In this document: positions 44,212 to 52,616 of the stretch, piece after piece
How the letters are laid out: each line of letters opens with the position of its first letter
How positions within the stretch are numbered: the stretch's first letter is position 1
NCBI RefSeq assembly: GCF_001428625.1
Contig: NZ_LMIE01000012.1
Span: forward strand, 418,388 to 482,387
Direction of reading: 5' to 3'
From: Hydrogenophaga sp. Root209
GTDB taxonomy: Bacteria; Pseudomonadota; Gammaproteobacteria; Burkholderiales; Burkholderiaceae_C
DNA: 64,000 nucleotides
The notes under the pieces: generated by a model
The model's database searches: none
The model's input: the letters and a program-made list of their open reading frames with translations, nothing else
Told to the model about the DNA's origin: nothing
Made by a program: the position numbers and the translations under genes

Positions 44212-45399
44212 CTACTCTTTTGTGACGTGGGTTTCGTGCGCGGTCATCAGCGCGCGCTGCGTGACCATAGGCCCCAGCAGCTCCTGCACCACCATCATCC
44301 CGGCCATGGCCGCCAGCACCTCCACCGCAGGCGCGAAGCCGTACAGGCGGGTCTGCTCGAGCAGCAGGATGGCAAACGCCGACATGGGTGTGAGTGCGAG
44401 CCCCGTGAGCACACCCTTGCGCTCGGTGATGCCCGAGAGGCGCGCGGCCACCAGGTTGCAGCCCACCTTGGAGGCCGTGCGCATCAGGATCAGCAGCAAG
44501 CCCATGAGCAGGCCGGCCCCCACGTCGGCCCAGTTCAGCAACGAGGCGATGTAGACGAACAGGAACACCGAGGCCATGTCGCCCGCGGTGCCGAAATCGC
44601 GCTGCGCGTTGGTGAGGTGCACCCGCCGCTCGCGCGCCACGATGCCGAAGGACAATGCCGCCAGCAGCGGCGAGAGCTTGAGGCCGTAGGCGGCGGTGGT
44701 GAGCAGCAACACCGACAGCGCAAACACCACCGTCACACCCCGCTCGTGCGTGGTTCGCCAGCGCAGCAGCCAGGGCACGGCCACCCCCAGCAAGACACCG
44801 ATGGCCACCGACGTGGCCACCACGTACATGCTGCCGAAAGCGGCCAGCACCAGATCACCGGAGGTGTTCAGGTACCAGTAACCCGCCACCAGCTTGAGCG
44901 CCACCACCGACAAAATGCAGTTGATGGCGCACAGGTGCAGCACGCGTTCGGTCACCTGCCCTGCGCTGCGCAGCTCGTTGGCCACGCGCACCACGCCCGC
45001 GGGTGAGGCCGAGATGGAGAGCGCGGCAATGATGAGGCGGTGGTCCAGCGGCAGGTCGAACCAGCCGCTCACCCAATAGATGACGCAGAAGGTGACGATG
45101 GATTCGACCACGCCGAGCGCCAGCATCCAGGGGTTGTGGCGGAACCAGCGCAGGTTGATGCGGTAACCGAGTTCGAACAGCACCAGCGACAACGCCACGT
45201 TGGCCAGGAACGGCAGGCCGGGCACATCGGTGGTGAGGCCGGGCAGGTTGATCAGTCCACCGAGCAGCCCCACCGCCACGTAGCTGGTGACGCGCGGAAT
45301 GTGCCAACGCTCGAAGAACAGCTCGGCCAGGAACCAGGCCAGCAGCAGCACCAAAGGCCAGGCAATGGACTGCAATAGAAAAGCAAAATCGGTGACCAT
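44212..45399 (-). CDS. CPA2-type cation:proton antiporter membrane domain
   Basis: A 395-residue inner-membrane protein with about 12 segments, matching the Na+/H+ exchanger domain of KefB/KefC and related CPA2 proteins. It has [35 protein letters not shown] (conserved Glu) and [25 protein letters not shown]. There is no C-terminal RCK/TrkA nucleotide-binding domain, so it is not a complete glutathione-gated KefC. Pairing with the glutamate-cysteine-ligase-like YbdK just downstream nevertheless hints at a thiol- or peptide-linked ion transport role; this is inference. Confidence 0.88.
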   Translation of the reverse strand: MVTDFAFLLQSIAWPLVLLLAWFLAELFFERWHIPRVTSYVAVGLLGGLINLPGLTTDVPGLPFLANVALSLVLFELGYRINLRWFRHNPWMLALGVVESIVTFCVIYWVSGWFDLPLDHRLIIAALSISASPAGVVRVANELRSAGQVTERVLHLCAINCILSVVALKLVAGYWYLNTSGDLVLAAFGSMYVVATSVAIGVLLGVAVPWLLRWRTTHERGVTVVFALSVLLLTTAAYGLKLSPLLAALSFGIVARERRVHLTNAQRDFGTAGDMASVFLFVYIASLLNWADVGAGLLMGLLLILMRTASKVGCNLVAARLSGITERKGVLTGLALTPMSAFAILLLEQTRLYGFAPAVEVLAAMAGMMVVQELLGPMVTQRALMTAHETHVTKE

Positions 45400-45547
45400 G
45401 GGCAGGCTCTCCTGGATGGGGTCTGTGGGATGGTGACCTTGGGGCAAAAACTCCCCGGAGGTCAACAGGCAAACCGGCATCAGCGTGGCGCTGACTTGTA
45501 CACCGGGAACATGAACAACAGGCGACCGGGAAGGCCGCCGCGAACAA

Positions 45548-46459
45548 TCAGGTCGTCACTGCGGACGGACCCGATCCGACCTCTGCAGCAGCAAACCGCG
45601 TCTTGAGTTCGGGTAGGCCCAACTCATCGAGCACCTGCATCAATCGCTGCCGAGCCTTCTCGCGGGCTCCATGTCGGTCGTCGGCCATTCTACGGGCCAG
45701 GATGAGTTCGTTTTTCAGGGAGTGCTCCCAGCCGACCAGTTCGGTCACCGTCACGTTGTAACCATTTGCTTCCAGTTGCAAACAGCGCAGCACGTTGGTG
45801 ATCTGGCTGCCGAACTCGCGCGTGTGCAGTGGATGGCGCCAGAGCTCGGCCAGCGGCGAACGTGACAGGCTCAATGCCTTGTGCTGGCGCAGCACGCCAG
45901 CCACCTCGGCCTGGCAACACGGCACCAGCACCATGTGGCTGGCCTGCTTGGCCAGACCGAAGGCAATCGCATCGTCGGTGGCGGTGTCGCAGGCGTGCAG
46001 CGCGGTCACCACGTCGATGCGCTCCGGCAGGCCGGGGTGGGTGAGCGCCTCCTGCACCGTGGTGGCCAGAAAGTCCATGCGCCCGAAGCCCAGCTTGCTG
46101 GCCAGGGCTTGCGACTTGTCCACCAGCTCGGCGCGGGTTTCCACGCCGGTCACGCGGCCCACCGGCCTGGATTTGAAGAACAGGTCGTACAGAATGAAAC
46201 CCAGATAGGACTTGCCCGCGCCGTGGTCGGCCAGGGTCACATCGCCGCGCGCGGCCAACACCTCGGCCAGCAGCGGTTCGATGAACTGCACCAGGTGGTA
46301 CACCTGCTTGAGCTTGCGCCGCGTGTCCTGGTTGAGCTTGCCCTCGCGGGTGAGGATGTGCAGCTCCTGCAGCAAGGCCACCGACTGGCCTTCGCGCAGC
46401 TCGGGCAATTGCTCCTGCAGCGTGGGCACCGGGCGTGGTAAAGATTTGTTTTTGGCCAT
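45548..46459 (-). CDS. SAM-dependent methyltransferase (Methyltransf_32-like)
   Basis: A 303-residue protein. Residues 1-75 are a helical lead (QEQLPELREGQSVALLQELHILTREGKLNQDTRRKLKQVYHLVQFIEPLL). The methyltransferase domain starts with LADHGAGKSYLGFILYDLF (SAM motif I), followed by GVETRAELVDKS, then VTALHACDTATDDAIAFGL and the MVLVPCCQAEVA block, which carries the CC motif of the Methyltransf_32 group. The substrate is unknown; relatives are proposed tRNA or protein methyltransferases. It diverges from srkA with 57 bases between starts. Confidence 0.82.
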   Translation of the reverse strand: MAKNKSLPRPVPTLQEQLPELREGQSVALLQELHILTREGKLNQDTRRKLKQVYHLVQFIEPLLAEVLAARGDVTLADHGAGKSYLGFILYDLFFKSRPVGRVTGVETRAELVDKSQALASKLGFGRMDFLATTVQEALTHPGLPERIDVVTALHACDTATDDAIAFGLAKQASHMVLVPCCQAEVAGVLRQHKALSLSRSPLAELWRHPLHTREFGSQITNVLRCLQLEANGYNVTVTELVGWEHSLKNELILARRMADDRHGAREKARQRLMQVLDELGLPELKTRFAAAEVGSGPSAVTT

Positions 46460-46516
46460 GGGCCGATGATAGGTGCGCGCACCCGCCACGGCGGTCTGCA
46501 ACGGTGACAATCGCCC

Positions 46517-47575
46517 ATGACCCTGCCCATGACGCTCGACTCCGTTGCTCCCGCCGATCATCCCTACAGCGCCTTGACACCCGATGTGGTGCAGGACGCG
46601 CTGGCCAGCATCGGCCTGTGGGGCGACGGGCGCATGGCCGCGCTCAACAGCTTCGAAAATCGCGTATACCAGATCCACCTGGAGTCACCGGTGAATGGCG
46701 TGGACCAGGTGGTGGCCAAGTTCTACCGGCCCGGGCGCTGGAGCGACGAGCAGATTGCCGAGGAGCATGCGTTTGCCATGGAGCTGGCGCAGGCCGAGAT
46801 TCCCGCGGTACCCCCGCTCGTGGTGAACGGCGCCACCCTGCACCATTTCGGCGGTTTTGCGTTCGCGGTGAGCCCTCGCCGCGGTGGACGGCGGCCCGAG
46901 CTCGACGACTTCGACGTGCTCGAATGGATCGGCCGCTTTCTGGCGCGCATCCACAGTGTGGGTGCGGCGCAGGCGTTCCAGGTGCGCCCGGCGCTGGACG
47001 CCGCCAGCTTCGCCCGCGAGCCGCGCGACTGGTTGATGGAACACGCCGCCGTGGCGCCCGAGGTTCGCACCGCCTGGGCCGCCGCACTCGAAGAAGCGCT
47101 GGCCTTGATCGAAGCCCACCCGGTGCTCAAGGCGGGCGCGCCGCTGGCAGAAGACGGCATCCGCCGCATCCGCCTGCACGGCGACTGTCACCCCGGCAAC
47201 ATCCTCTGGACGCCCGAAGGCCAGCCCGGCGCCGGACCGCATTTCGTGGACCTGGACGACGCGCGCACCGGCCCGGCGGTGCAGGACCTCTGGATGCTGC
47301 TCAGTGGAGACCGGCGCCAGCAGACGCAGCAGCTCGGCGCACTGGTCGATGGCTACGAACAGTTCCGCCCCTTCGACCGGCGTGAGCTCGCGCTGATTGA
47401 GCCCCTGCGCACGCTGCGGCTGATCCACTACAGCGCCTGGGTTGCGCGCCGCTGGGACGACCCTGCCTTCCCGATCAACTTCCCCTGGTTCGGCAGCCGC
47501 GACTACTGGCAGGGCCAGGTCGACATGCTGGTGGAGCAGATCGAGGAAATGCAGGCCGAGCCATTGATGGCCTGA
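46517..47575 (+). CDS. srkA: Stress response serine/threonine kinase SrkA (YihE/RdoA)
   Basis: A 352-residue aminoglycoside-phosphotransferase-fold kinase. It has LNSFENRVYQIHLES with the nucleotide-binding beta strands, VVAKFYRPGRWSDEQIAEEHAFA (Lys-Glu pair), the catalytic loop RLHGDCHPGNILW (HGD) and metal-binding FVDLDDARTGPAVQDLWMLL. The KFYRPGRW..EQI.EEH stretch is specific to SrkA. The E. coli protein counters stress-induced death by the MazF pathway and phosphorylates proteins in vitro. The start at 46517 or the ATG four codons later are both possible. The ohrR operators begin 48 bases after its end. Confidence 0.92.
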   Translation: MTLPMTLDSVAPADHPYSALTPDVVQDALASIGLWGDGRMAALNSFENRVYQIHLESPVNGVDQVVAKFYRPGRWSDEQIAEEHAFAMELAQAEIPAVPPLVVNGATLHHFGGFAFAVSPRRGGRRPELDDFDVLEWIGRFLARIHSVGAAQAFQVRPALDAASFAREPRDWLMEHAAVAPEVRTAWAAALEEALALIEAHPVLKAGAPLAEDGIRRIRLHGDCHPGNILWTPEGQPGAGPHFVDLDDARTGPAVQDLWMLLSGDRRQQTQQLGALVDGYEQFRPFDRRELALIEPLRTLRLIHYSAWVARRWDDPAFPINFPWFGSRDYWQGQVDMLVEQIEEMQAEPLMA

Positions 47576-47623
47576 ACGCTGTTCGAGGGGTCGGCGATGA
47601 CCCCATTCGGTTTGTGGTTGCTC

Positions 47624-47651
47624 GCAATTGAATTGCACGCAATTTAATTGC
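47624..47651. promoter_or_regulatory. ohrR: Two OhrR-type operator palindromes
   Basis: GCAATTGAATTGC (47624-47636) and GCAATTTAATTGC (47639-47651) are two 13-base palindromes with single-base centres, 15 bases apart centre to centre, 18 bases before the ohrR ATG. Their CAATT-N-AATTG form agrees with known MarR/OhrR operators, so this is very probably the peroxide-responsive control site for ohrR-ohr. Confidence 0.85.
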
Positions 47652-47669
47652 TCGATACACTAACGACCC

Positions 47670-48119
47670 ATGAACACCCCACGCCTCTCCAGCGACCAGG
47701 CCCTGCAGCTCGACCACCAGCTCTGCTTTGCGCTGTACTCGGCCTCGCTGGCCATGACCAAGCTGTACAAGCCGCTGCTGGACGAGATCGGCCTGACCTA
47801 CCCGCAGTACCTGGCCATGCTGGTGCTGTGGGAGCACGACGGCGTGGCCGTCTCCGAACTCGGTGAGCGCCTGCACCTCGACTCGGGCACCCTCACCCCG
47901 TTGCTCAAGCGTCTGGAGACCGCCGAACTCGTGACCCGCCTGCGCGACGTGCAGGACGAGCGCCGCGTGCTGATCCGCCTGACCGCTGCCGGCCGCAAGC
48001 TCAAGGCCCGGGCCGCGCGCATTCCGGGCTGCGTGCTGCAAGCCACGCAGTGCGACGTGGCCGAAGTCCTTGCACTCACCCGGCAGGTGCAGACCCTGCG
48101 CGATCGTCTCTCCGCCTGA
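47670..48119 (+). CDS. ohrR: Organic hydroperoxide-responsive repressor OhrR (MarR family)
   Basis: A 149-residue winged-helix repressor. The peroxide-sensing Cys19 lies in [21 protein letters not shown]; the DNA-binding part has [20 protein letters not shown] and the wing [19 protein letters not shown]. Two further cysteines near the C-terminus ([11 protein letters not shown]) indicate the 2-Cys mechanism, in which an intersubunit disulfide releases DNA. The paired palindromes at 47624-47651 are its likely operator, and the ohr gene follows on the same strand. Confidence 0.95.
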   Translation: MNTPRLSSDQALQLDHQLCFALYSASLAMTKLYKPLLDEIGLTYPQYLAMLVLWEHDGVAVSELGERLHLDSGTLTPLLKRLETAELVTRLRDVQDERRVLIRLTAAGRKLKARAARIPGCVLQATQCDVAEVLALTRQVQTLRDRLSA

Positions 48120-48185
48120 CCCTTGTTCCCTTCCCCGTTTCAATCCCCCGCTTCCCGCAAGCGATTCAACCCCAGGAGCCACACC

Positions 48186-48614
48186 ATGCCCACTTCCCTC
48201 GACAAAGTCGTCTACACCGCCCGCGCCCACACCACCGGCGGCCGCGAAGGCACATCCCGCTCCGACGACGGCATGCTCGACGTCAAGCTTTCGCCTCCCA
48301 AAGCCATGGGCGGCTCGGGCGCGGCCACCAACCCCGAGCAGCTGTTCGCCGCCGGTTACTCCGCCTGCTTCATGGGCGCCATGAAACACGTGGCCGGCAT
48401 GAAAAAAGTGGCTGTGCCAGCCGACGCGTCGATCGACGCTGAAGTCGACATCGGCCCGATTCCGGCCGGCTTCGGCATTGCTGCCCGCCTGAACGTGAGC
48501 CTGCCAGGCATGGACCGCGCCGTGGCCCAGGACCTGGTGGACGCCGCGCACCAGGTGTGCCCGTACTCCAATGCCACCCGCGGCAACATCAACGTGACGA
48601 TCACGGTGGTCTGA
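48186..48614 (+). CDS. ohr: Organic hydroperoxide resistance protein Ohr
   Basis: A 142-residue OsmC-fold peroxidase that reduces organic hydroperoxides using lipoylated or dithiol partners. The catalytic pair is Cys61 (GYSACFMGA) and Cys125 (QVCPYSNATRGN), with Arg20 and Glu51 positioned to activate them. AGGAG precedes the ATG by 6 bases. It lies 66 bases after ohrR in the classic arrangement, and a strong bidirectional terminator follows its stop. Confidence 0.96.
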   Translation: MPTSLDKVVYTARAHTTGGREGTSRSDDGMLDVKLSPPKAMGGSGAATNPEQLFAAGYSACFMGAMKHVAGMKKVAVPADASIDAEVDIGPIPAGFGIAARLNVSLPGMDRAVAQDLVDAAHQVCPYSNATRGNINVTITVV

Positions 48615-48631
48615 GCGTCGGCTCAGGCAGC

Positions 48632-48669
48632 AAAAAGCCCGTCTGGCTCACGCCGGACGGGCTTTTTTT
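48632..48669. terminator. Bidirectional intrinsic terminator
   Basis: AAAAAGCCCGTC (48632-48643) pairs with GACGGGCTTTTT (48656-48667) across a 12-base loop, followed by further T residues. It can end ohr on the plus strand and the Gly/Val-rich lipoprotein gene on the minus strand. Confidence 0.92.
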
Positions 48670-48684
48670 GATGGGGGTCGACCC

Positions 48685-49032
48685 CTATTTGCGATACAGG
48701 TCGGGATCGTAGATGGTGGTGCTGGTGCCCACACCCACCCCGACGCGCGCATTGCTGTTGCCGACCCGGCTGCTCGTGCCCACGCCGGCACCGGCGCTCA
48801 CCGCACCGCGCTGGTTCACCCCCACGCCCACACCCACCGGCCCCACGCCGGTGCTGACGCCGGCGTTCACGCCACCGGAACCCACGCCCACGCCGATGGA
48901 AAACGGGCCGACCGGAATGCCCACCCCCACGCCCACCGAGCAACCGGTGAGCAAGGCGGCGGCGCACAGCCAGGTGGCCCGTCGTGACGCATGCATGAGC
49001 CGCTGGCGGCAGGTATGGGCAAGGTTCGTCAT
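48685..49032 (-). CDS. Small Gly/Val-rich lipoprotein
   Basis: A 115-residue envelope protein. A long basic lead (to about residue 18) and hydrophobic core end in lipobox LLTGC (Cys31). The mature part is made of irregular repeats VGVGVG, GVGPVGVGVGV and ARVGVGVGTS, ending in TTIYDPDLYRK, a low-complexity beta-prone sequence. Similar Gly/Val repeats occur in poorly known proteobacterial outer-membrane lipoproteins. A start at residue 13 is also possible. It lies just downstream of phcQ on the same strand, with 94 bases between, and may belong to the phc transcript. Confidence 0.65.
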   Translation of the reverse strand: MTNLAHTCRQRLMHASRRATWLCAAALLTGCSVGVGVGIPVGPFSIGVGVGSGGVNAGVSTGVGPVGVGVGVNQRGAVSAGAGVGTSSRVGNSNARVGVGVGTSTTIYDPDLYRK

Positions 49033-49126
49033 GGGATCCCCAAAAGGTTCAAGAGCAAGGGTACTTCAACGCTGCCTGAATGACCCGTGCCGCTCACCGT
49101 GGTTCCGCCGTTCCGACGAGCCGGTT

Positions 49127-50083
49127 TCAAGCCGGGTCTTTCCCCAGCCGCTCCATCGCATCGGCCAGCCAGTCCCCGCGCAGCACATCCGGCGCGGCGG
49201 GGCGCACCATCCAGCCCCCTTGCGCGGGCGTCACTCGGGCCTGGCCGGCCTGCCACAGCAACCACGCCAGCCAGGCGCATTGCGGCGCGGTGGGCGTCTC
49301 ACCCGCGGGCGACACCAGCAGCGCGGTGAACACGGTGGCGTTGGCCACCAACACCCCGTCGCCACTGACCTCGCCGCCAATCGAGCGCGCCAGCGCCGAC
49401 AAGGCGTCGCCCGCATCGCCCCGAGGGCCCAGCACCAGCAGGGCATCGCGCAGGTGCGTCGCGATGGCCGCGCCGCGCAGTGCCTCGGCCTGCAGCAGAT
49501 CCGCGTGGTCCCAGCGGTTCCAGTCCACCATGGGTTCAGCCCCACCCACCACCCGCGCCGCTTCGGCATAGCGGTAAAGCGCCTGCTCATGACCGTCGGC
49601 GTACACGGCCGAACCCACCATGAGCAAGGCGGCGAGGCGGTTCGCCAGCAGGCGGCTCTGTTGGGCCAGCAGCCTGTCGCGCATCAGGCTGTCGCGTTCG
49701 CTGCGCAGCACCGCAAGCTCCAGTGCGTTCTTCAGGTCGGCGCGCAGGCTCTCCAGCTCCCAGGGCTTGTTGATGTAGCGGTAAATCTCGCCGGTGTTGA
49801 TCGCCTCGATGGCATCCCCCAGCTCCGAATAGGCCGTGGTCAACATGCGCACGATGCCGGGGTAGTACTCGCGGGCGTGGCGCAGCAGCTCGTTGCCGCG
49901 CTCGCCGGGCATGCGCTGGTCGCACACCAGCACGGCCACGTCGGCACCGTGCGCCAGCAAGACCGCGCGGCCTTCTTCCACCGAGCCGGCGGTCAGCACG
50001 GGCGCCAACGGGCTGACCAGGCGCTCGAAATACTTCAGCGCCATGGCCTCGTCATCCACATAGAGAATTTTTGTTGGTGTCAT
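49127..50083 (-). CDS. phcQ: PhcQ-type response regulator
   Basis: A 318-residue response regulator. The receiver domain has acidic VDDE (9-12), phosphoacceptor Asp55 in VLVCDQRMPGERG, Thr in MLTTAYSE and Lys in YINKPWE, with the RpfG/HD-GYP-like DQRMPGERG signature. The C-terminal region (about 140-318) lacks an HD-GYP or DNA-binding motif that I can see and is Ala/Leu-rich. It overlaps the preceding phcR stop by one base (TGATG). Gene order and coupling identify it as phcQ of the phcBSRQ operon, which in Ralstonia affects PhcA-regulated genes. Confidence 0.85.
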   Translation of the reverse strand: MTPTKILYVDDEAMALKYFERLVSPLAPVLTAGSVEEGRAVLLAHGADVAVLVCDQRMPGERGNELLRHAREYYPGIVRMLTTAYSELGDAIEAINTGEIYRYINKPWELESLRADLKNALELAVLRSERDSLMRDRLLAQQSRLLANRLAALLMVGSAVYADGHEQALYRYAEAARVVGGAEPMVDWNRWDHADLLQAEALRGAAIATHLRDALLVLGPRGDAGDALSALARSIGGEVSGDGVLVANATVFTALLVSPAGETPTAPQCAWLAWLLWQAGQARVTPAQGGWMVRPAAPDVLRGDWLADAMERLGKDPA

Positions 50084-51288
50084 CAGGTCTCCTCGACCGG
50101 GGTGTCGTCAGGCGACGGTGGGAAATAAAGGGTCACGGTCGTGCCCTGGCCCAGGGTGGATTGCACGGCGATGTCACCGCCCAGGGTGGTCATCACGCGC
50201 TGGCAGAACAGCAGGCCCATGCCGCTGCCGCCACTCTCGGCGCGTGTGGTCACGGGCTCCCGCGTGAGGCGATTGAGCACCTCGGGCGGGATGCCGGGGC
50301 CGTTGTCGGTCACACGCAAAGCCGACTGTGGGCTCAGGCCAGGCAGCATGGCCACACGAACCAGCGCAATGCGCACCTCGGGGCGCTCCGGCGGCTGCGC
50401 GCGCAGGGCGATCAAGGCGTTTTTGACCAGGGTGCACAGCACAAGGTAGAGCAGGTCGCGTCGACCGGGCAAGGTGAAGTCGGGCGCCAGTTCCGCCGAC
50501 AGCCAGTCGGCCTCGGCGGCTTCAAAGGGGTACTCCTCCTGCACCGCGCGCACGAGTTCGCTGGCGCGCAGGCTGGCCGAGGTATCGCCCCGGCTGGCGT
50601 CTCGCGCGGTCTGCACAAAGGTGGATACCAGTGACTGCGCATACTCTGCGCGCCTTTGCGCGGCCTCGATCATGAACAGCACGTCACCCGGTTTCTGCTG
50701 GGCAATGTAGGCCATGCCATCGGTGCTCTCGGGGCTGGCGCGGTGGTTCTCGCGCATGGCCGACAGATAGCCACGCACCGTGGCCAGTGGTGAAGTGACT
50801 TCGTGGGCCAGAAAGCCCAAGGTCTCGCGCAAGGCCGACTCGCGCCGCGCGATCAGCGTCTGGTCGCGTGTGCGGCGCACGCTGGACTCCAGCGCCTCAC
50901 GCAAGGCCTGGCGGGTGATCGCGTCGTCCAGGGGCTTCTCGAGAATCTTCTCCACATGGCCCTGGTTCACGGCCGACATGGCCACGTCCTTGTCGGCATA
51001 GGCAGACACCAACAATCGCGCCACGTGCGGATAAAGCCGCCGCACCTCGCTGAGCAAAGCCACGCCGTCGCGCGTCGGCATCGCGTAGTCGGTGAGCAGC
51101 ACCGCCACCTCGTGGCCGCGCTCGCCCAGCAAGGCCAGCGCCTCTTCCACGCTGGCGGCGGTCAACACGGTGAATTCGCTTCCGTACAGGCGGGCAAACC
51201 ATTTGCAGGCCTGCGGCTCGTCGTCCACCATCAGGATGGCGTGTGGTCCCTGGGGGACTCGCAAGGTACCGGGGTCTTGCATGTTCAT
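50083..51288 (-). CDS. phcR: PhcR-type response regulator with C-terminal histidine kinase domain
   Basis: A 401-residue protein with reversed hybrid layout: receiver first (ILMVDDEPQACKW, phosphoacceptor Asp67 in LLTDYAMPTRDG, Lys in ILEKPL), then a kinase domain with His162 in FLAHEVTSPLATVRGYL, an N-box LCTLVKNALIAL, DNGPGIPPEV and GGSGMGLLFC. A response regulator with a kinase as output is the unusual hallmark of Ralstonia PhcR. It overlaps phcS by 4 bases upstream and phcQ by 1 base downstream. It should receive phosphate from PhcS and relay the autoinducer signal towards PhcA, which is not in this window. Confidence 0.88.
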   Translation of the reverse strand: MNMQDPGTLRVPQGPHAILMVDDEPQACKWFARLYGSEFTVLTAASVEEALALLGERGHEVAVLLTDYAMPTRDGVALLSEVRRLYPHVARLLVSAYADKDVAMSAVNQGHVEKILEKPLDDAITRQALREALESSVRRTRDQTLIARRESALRETLGFLAHEVTSPLATVRGYLSAMRENHRASPESTDGMAYIAQQKPGDVLFMIEAAQRRAEYAQSLVSTFVQTARDASRGDTSASLRASELVRAVQEEYPFEAAEADWLSAELAPDFTLPGRRDLLYLVLCTLVKNALIALRAQPPERPEVRIALVRVAMLPGLSPQSALRVTDNGPGIPPEVLNRLTREPVTTRAESGGSGMGLLFCQRVMTTLGGDIAVQSTLGQGTTVTLYFPPSPDDTPVEET

Positions 51289-52616
51289 GAGGGCCTCGGC
51301 AAATCAAAGGTGAATTCGGTCCAGGCGCCCAGCTCGCTCTCCACCGCCAGGGTGCCGCCGTGGCGCTGCACGATGCCGTAGCTCACACTCAAGCCCAGTC
51401 CGAGGCCAGCGCCCACATCGCGCGTGGTGAAGAACGGCTCGAACACGCGGCCCACGTTGTCGGGCGCAATGCCCGTACCGTTGTCGCGCACCGAGACAAA
51501 CAGGCGCTGCTCGCGCGAGACCATTGTCACGGCGATCTGCGGCTGTTCGCGCCGCGCCGCCTGCAGGGCATGCGCGGCATTGCTCAGCAGGTTGATCAAC
51601 ACACCGATGATGGCGGGCTCATCGCCCAGCACGTGTGTGTCCTGCGGCAACTCCACCGGCACGTCGATGCCCTTGAGTTCGTAGCCGGCCAGCCGCAGGG
51701 CCGAGCGCAACGCATTGCCCAGCAGGAAGGGACGCTGGGCGTCCTGACCCGGCTTCTGGTAAGCGAACGTCTTCAGATCAGAGACGATGTTCTGGATGCG
51801 CTGCATGCCCTCGCGCGCATCGCCCAGGCTTTCCTTGAGCATGGCGTCGCTCTCCACACCCGGGCAGGTCAGGCCCATGTCGATCGCCATCAGGCTGTAG
51901 TTCACCGGGTTGTTGAGCTCGTGCAGCAGGCCGGCTGAGAGCGTGCCGATCGCGGCCATCTTCTCGCGCTGGATCAGCTGGCCCTTGACTTCGGCCAACG
52001 TGGTGTTGATCTCACGCAGCGAGGCGTTCTTTTCCGACACCTCGTGCTGAAGAGAGAACAAACGGATGCGAGCCTTCTCGTTGAACCAGGTGCACACCGC
52101 GCTGGCGGCGGCAGAGAACAGGATGAACAGTGAGTTCGTCACCAGCCGAGAGGAGTCCTCGCTGGCCCCGGAGTGCATCACACAGGCTGCCAAATACAGG
52201 CCCAGCGTGAGCGCCCCGAAGCCCACTCCCTCGAAGAAGCTGATGGGCAGGATGATGCCCACCGCGTAGAGCGCCAGGTGAAGCCCCACGAAGTAAATCG
52301 ACTGGGCTCCATCGGTGTCGAAGATCATGAAGGCGATCATGACCTGCGGCAGCAGCAGCCACAGCATGGTGAGCGCGCGCACATGTTGGCGCCCGAAGGG
52401 CGTGAACAGCACCCCGAACACACCCAGGGTCAGCACCGCCACCAGGACGCGCAGCAGCGAAAACTCCAGCAGCCGGTCCGGGTACGAAAAATAGTCGAGG
52501 CCAAAGCCGGCCAGCACCAGCACGATGGAGGTGATGCTCCCCGCCTTGCTGTAGGTGAGCCGGAAGTCCGAGAGCTGCTGCTCGTAAGGCGAACTCGACC
52601 GGCTAACCATTTTCAA
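51285..52616 (-). CDS. phcS: PhcS-type membrane sensor histidine kinase
   Basis: A 443-residue inner-membrane kinase. About six hydrophobic segments occupy residues 28-180; a short coiled region follows (QHEVSEKNASLREINTTLAEVKGQLIQREKM); the phosphoacceptor is His232 in GLLHELNNPVNY; and the ATPase domain has LINLLSNAAHAL, DNGTGIAPDNVGRVFEPFFTT and GAGLGLGLSVSYGIV. The position agrees with the reported autophosphorylated His230 of Ralstonia PhcS. It is the sensor for the 3-hydroxy fatty acid methyl ester made by PhcB. Its start lies 14 bases inside the end of phcB. Confidence 0.88.
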   Translation of the reverse strand: MKMVSRSSSPYEQQLSDFRLTYSKAGSITSIVLVLAGFGLDYFSYPDRLLEFSLLRVLVAVLTLGVFGVLFTPFGRQHVRALTMLWLLLPQVMIAFMIFDTDGAQSIYFVGLHLALYAVGIILPISFFEGVGFGALTLGLYLAACVMHSGASEDSSRLVTNSLFILFSAAASAVCTWFNEKARIRLFSLQHEVSEKNASLREINTTLAEVKGQLIQREKMAAIGTLSAGLLHELNNPVNYSLMAIDMGLTCPGVESDAMLKESLGDAREGMQRIQNIVSDLKTFAYQKPGQDAQRPFLLGNALRSALRLAGYELKGIDVPVELPQDTHVLGDEPAIIGVLINLLSNAAHALQAARREQPQIAVTMVSREQRLFVSVRDNGTGIAPDNVGRVFEPFFTTRDVGAGLGLGLSVSYGIVQRHGGTLAVESELGAWTEFTFDLPRPS

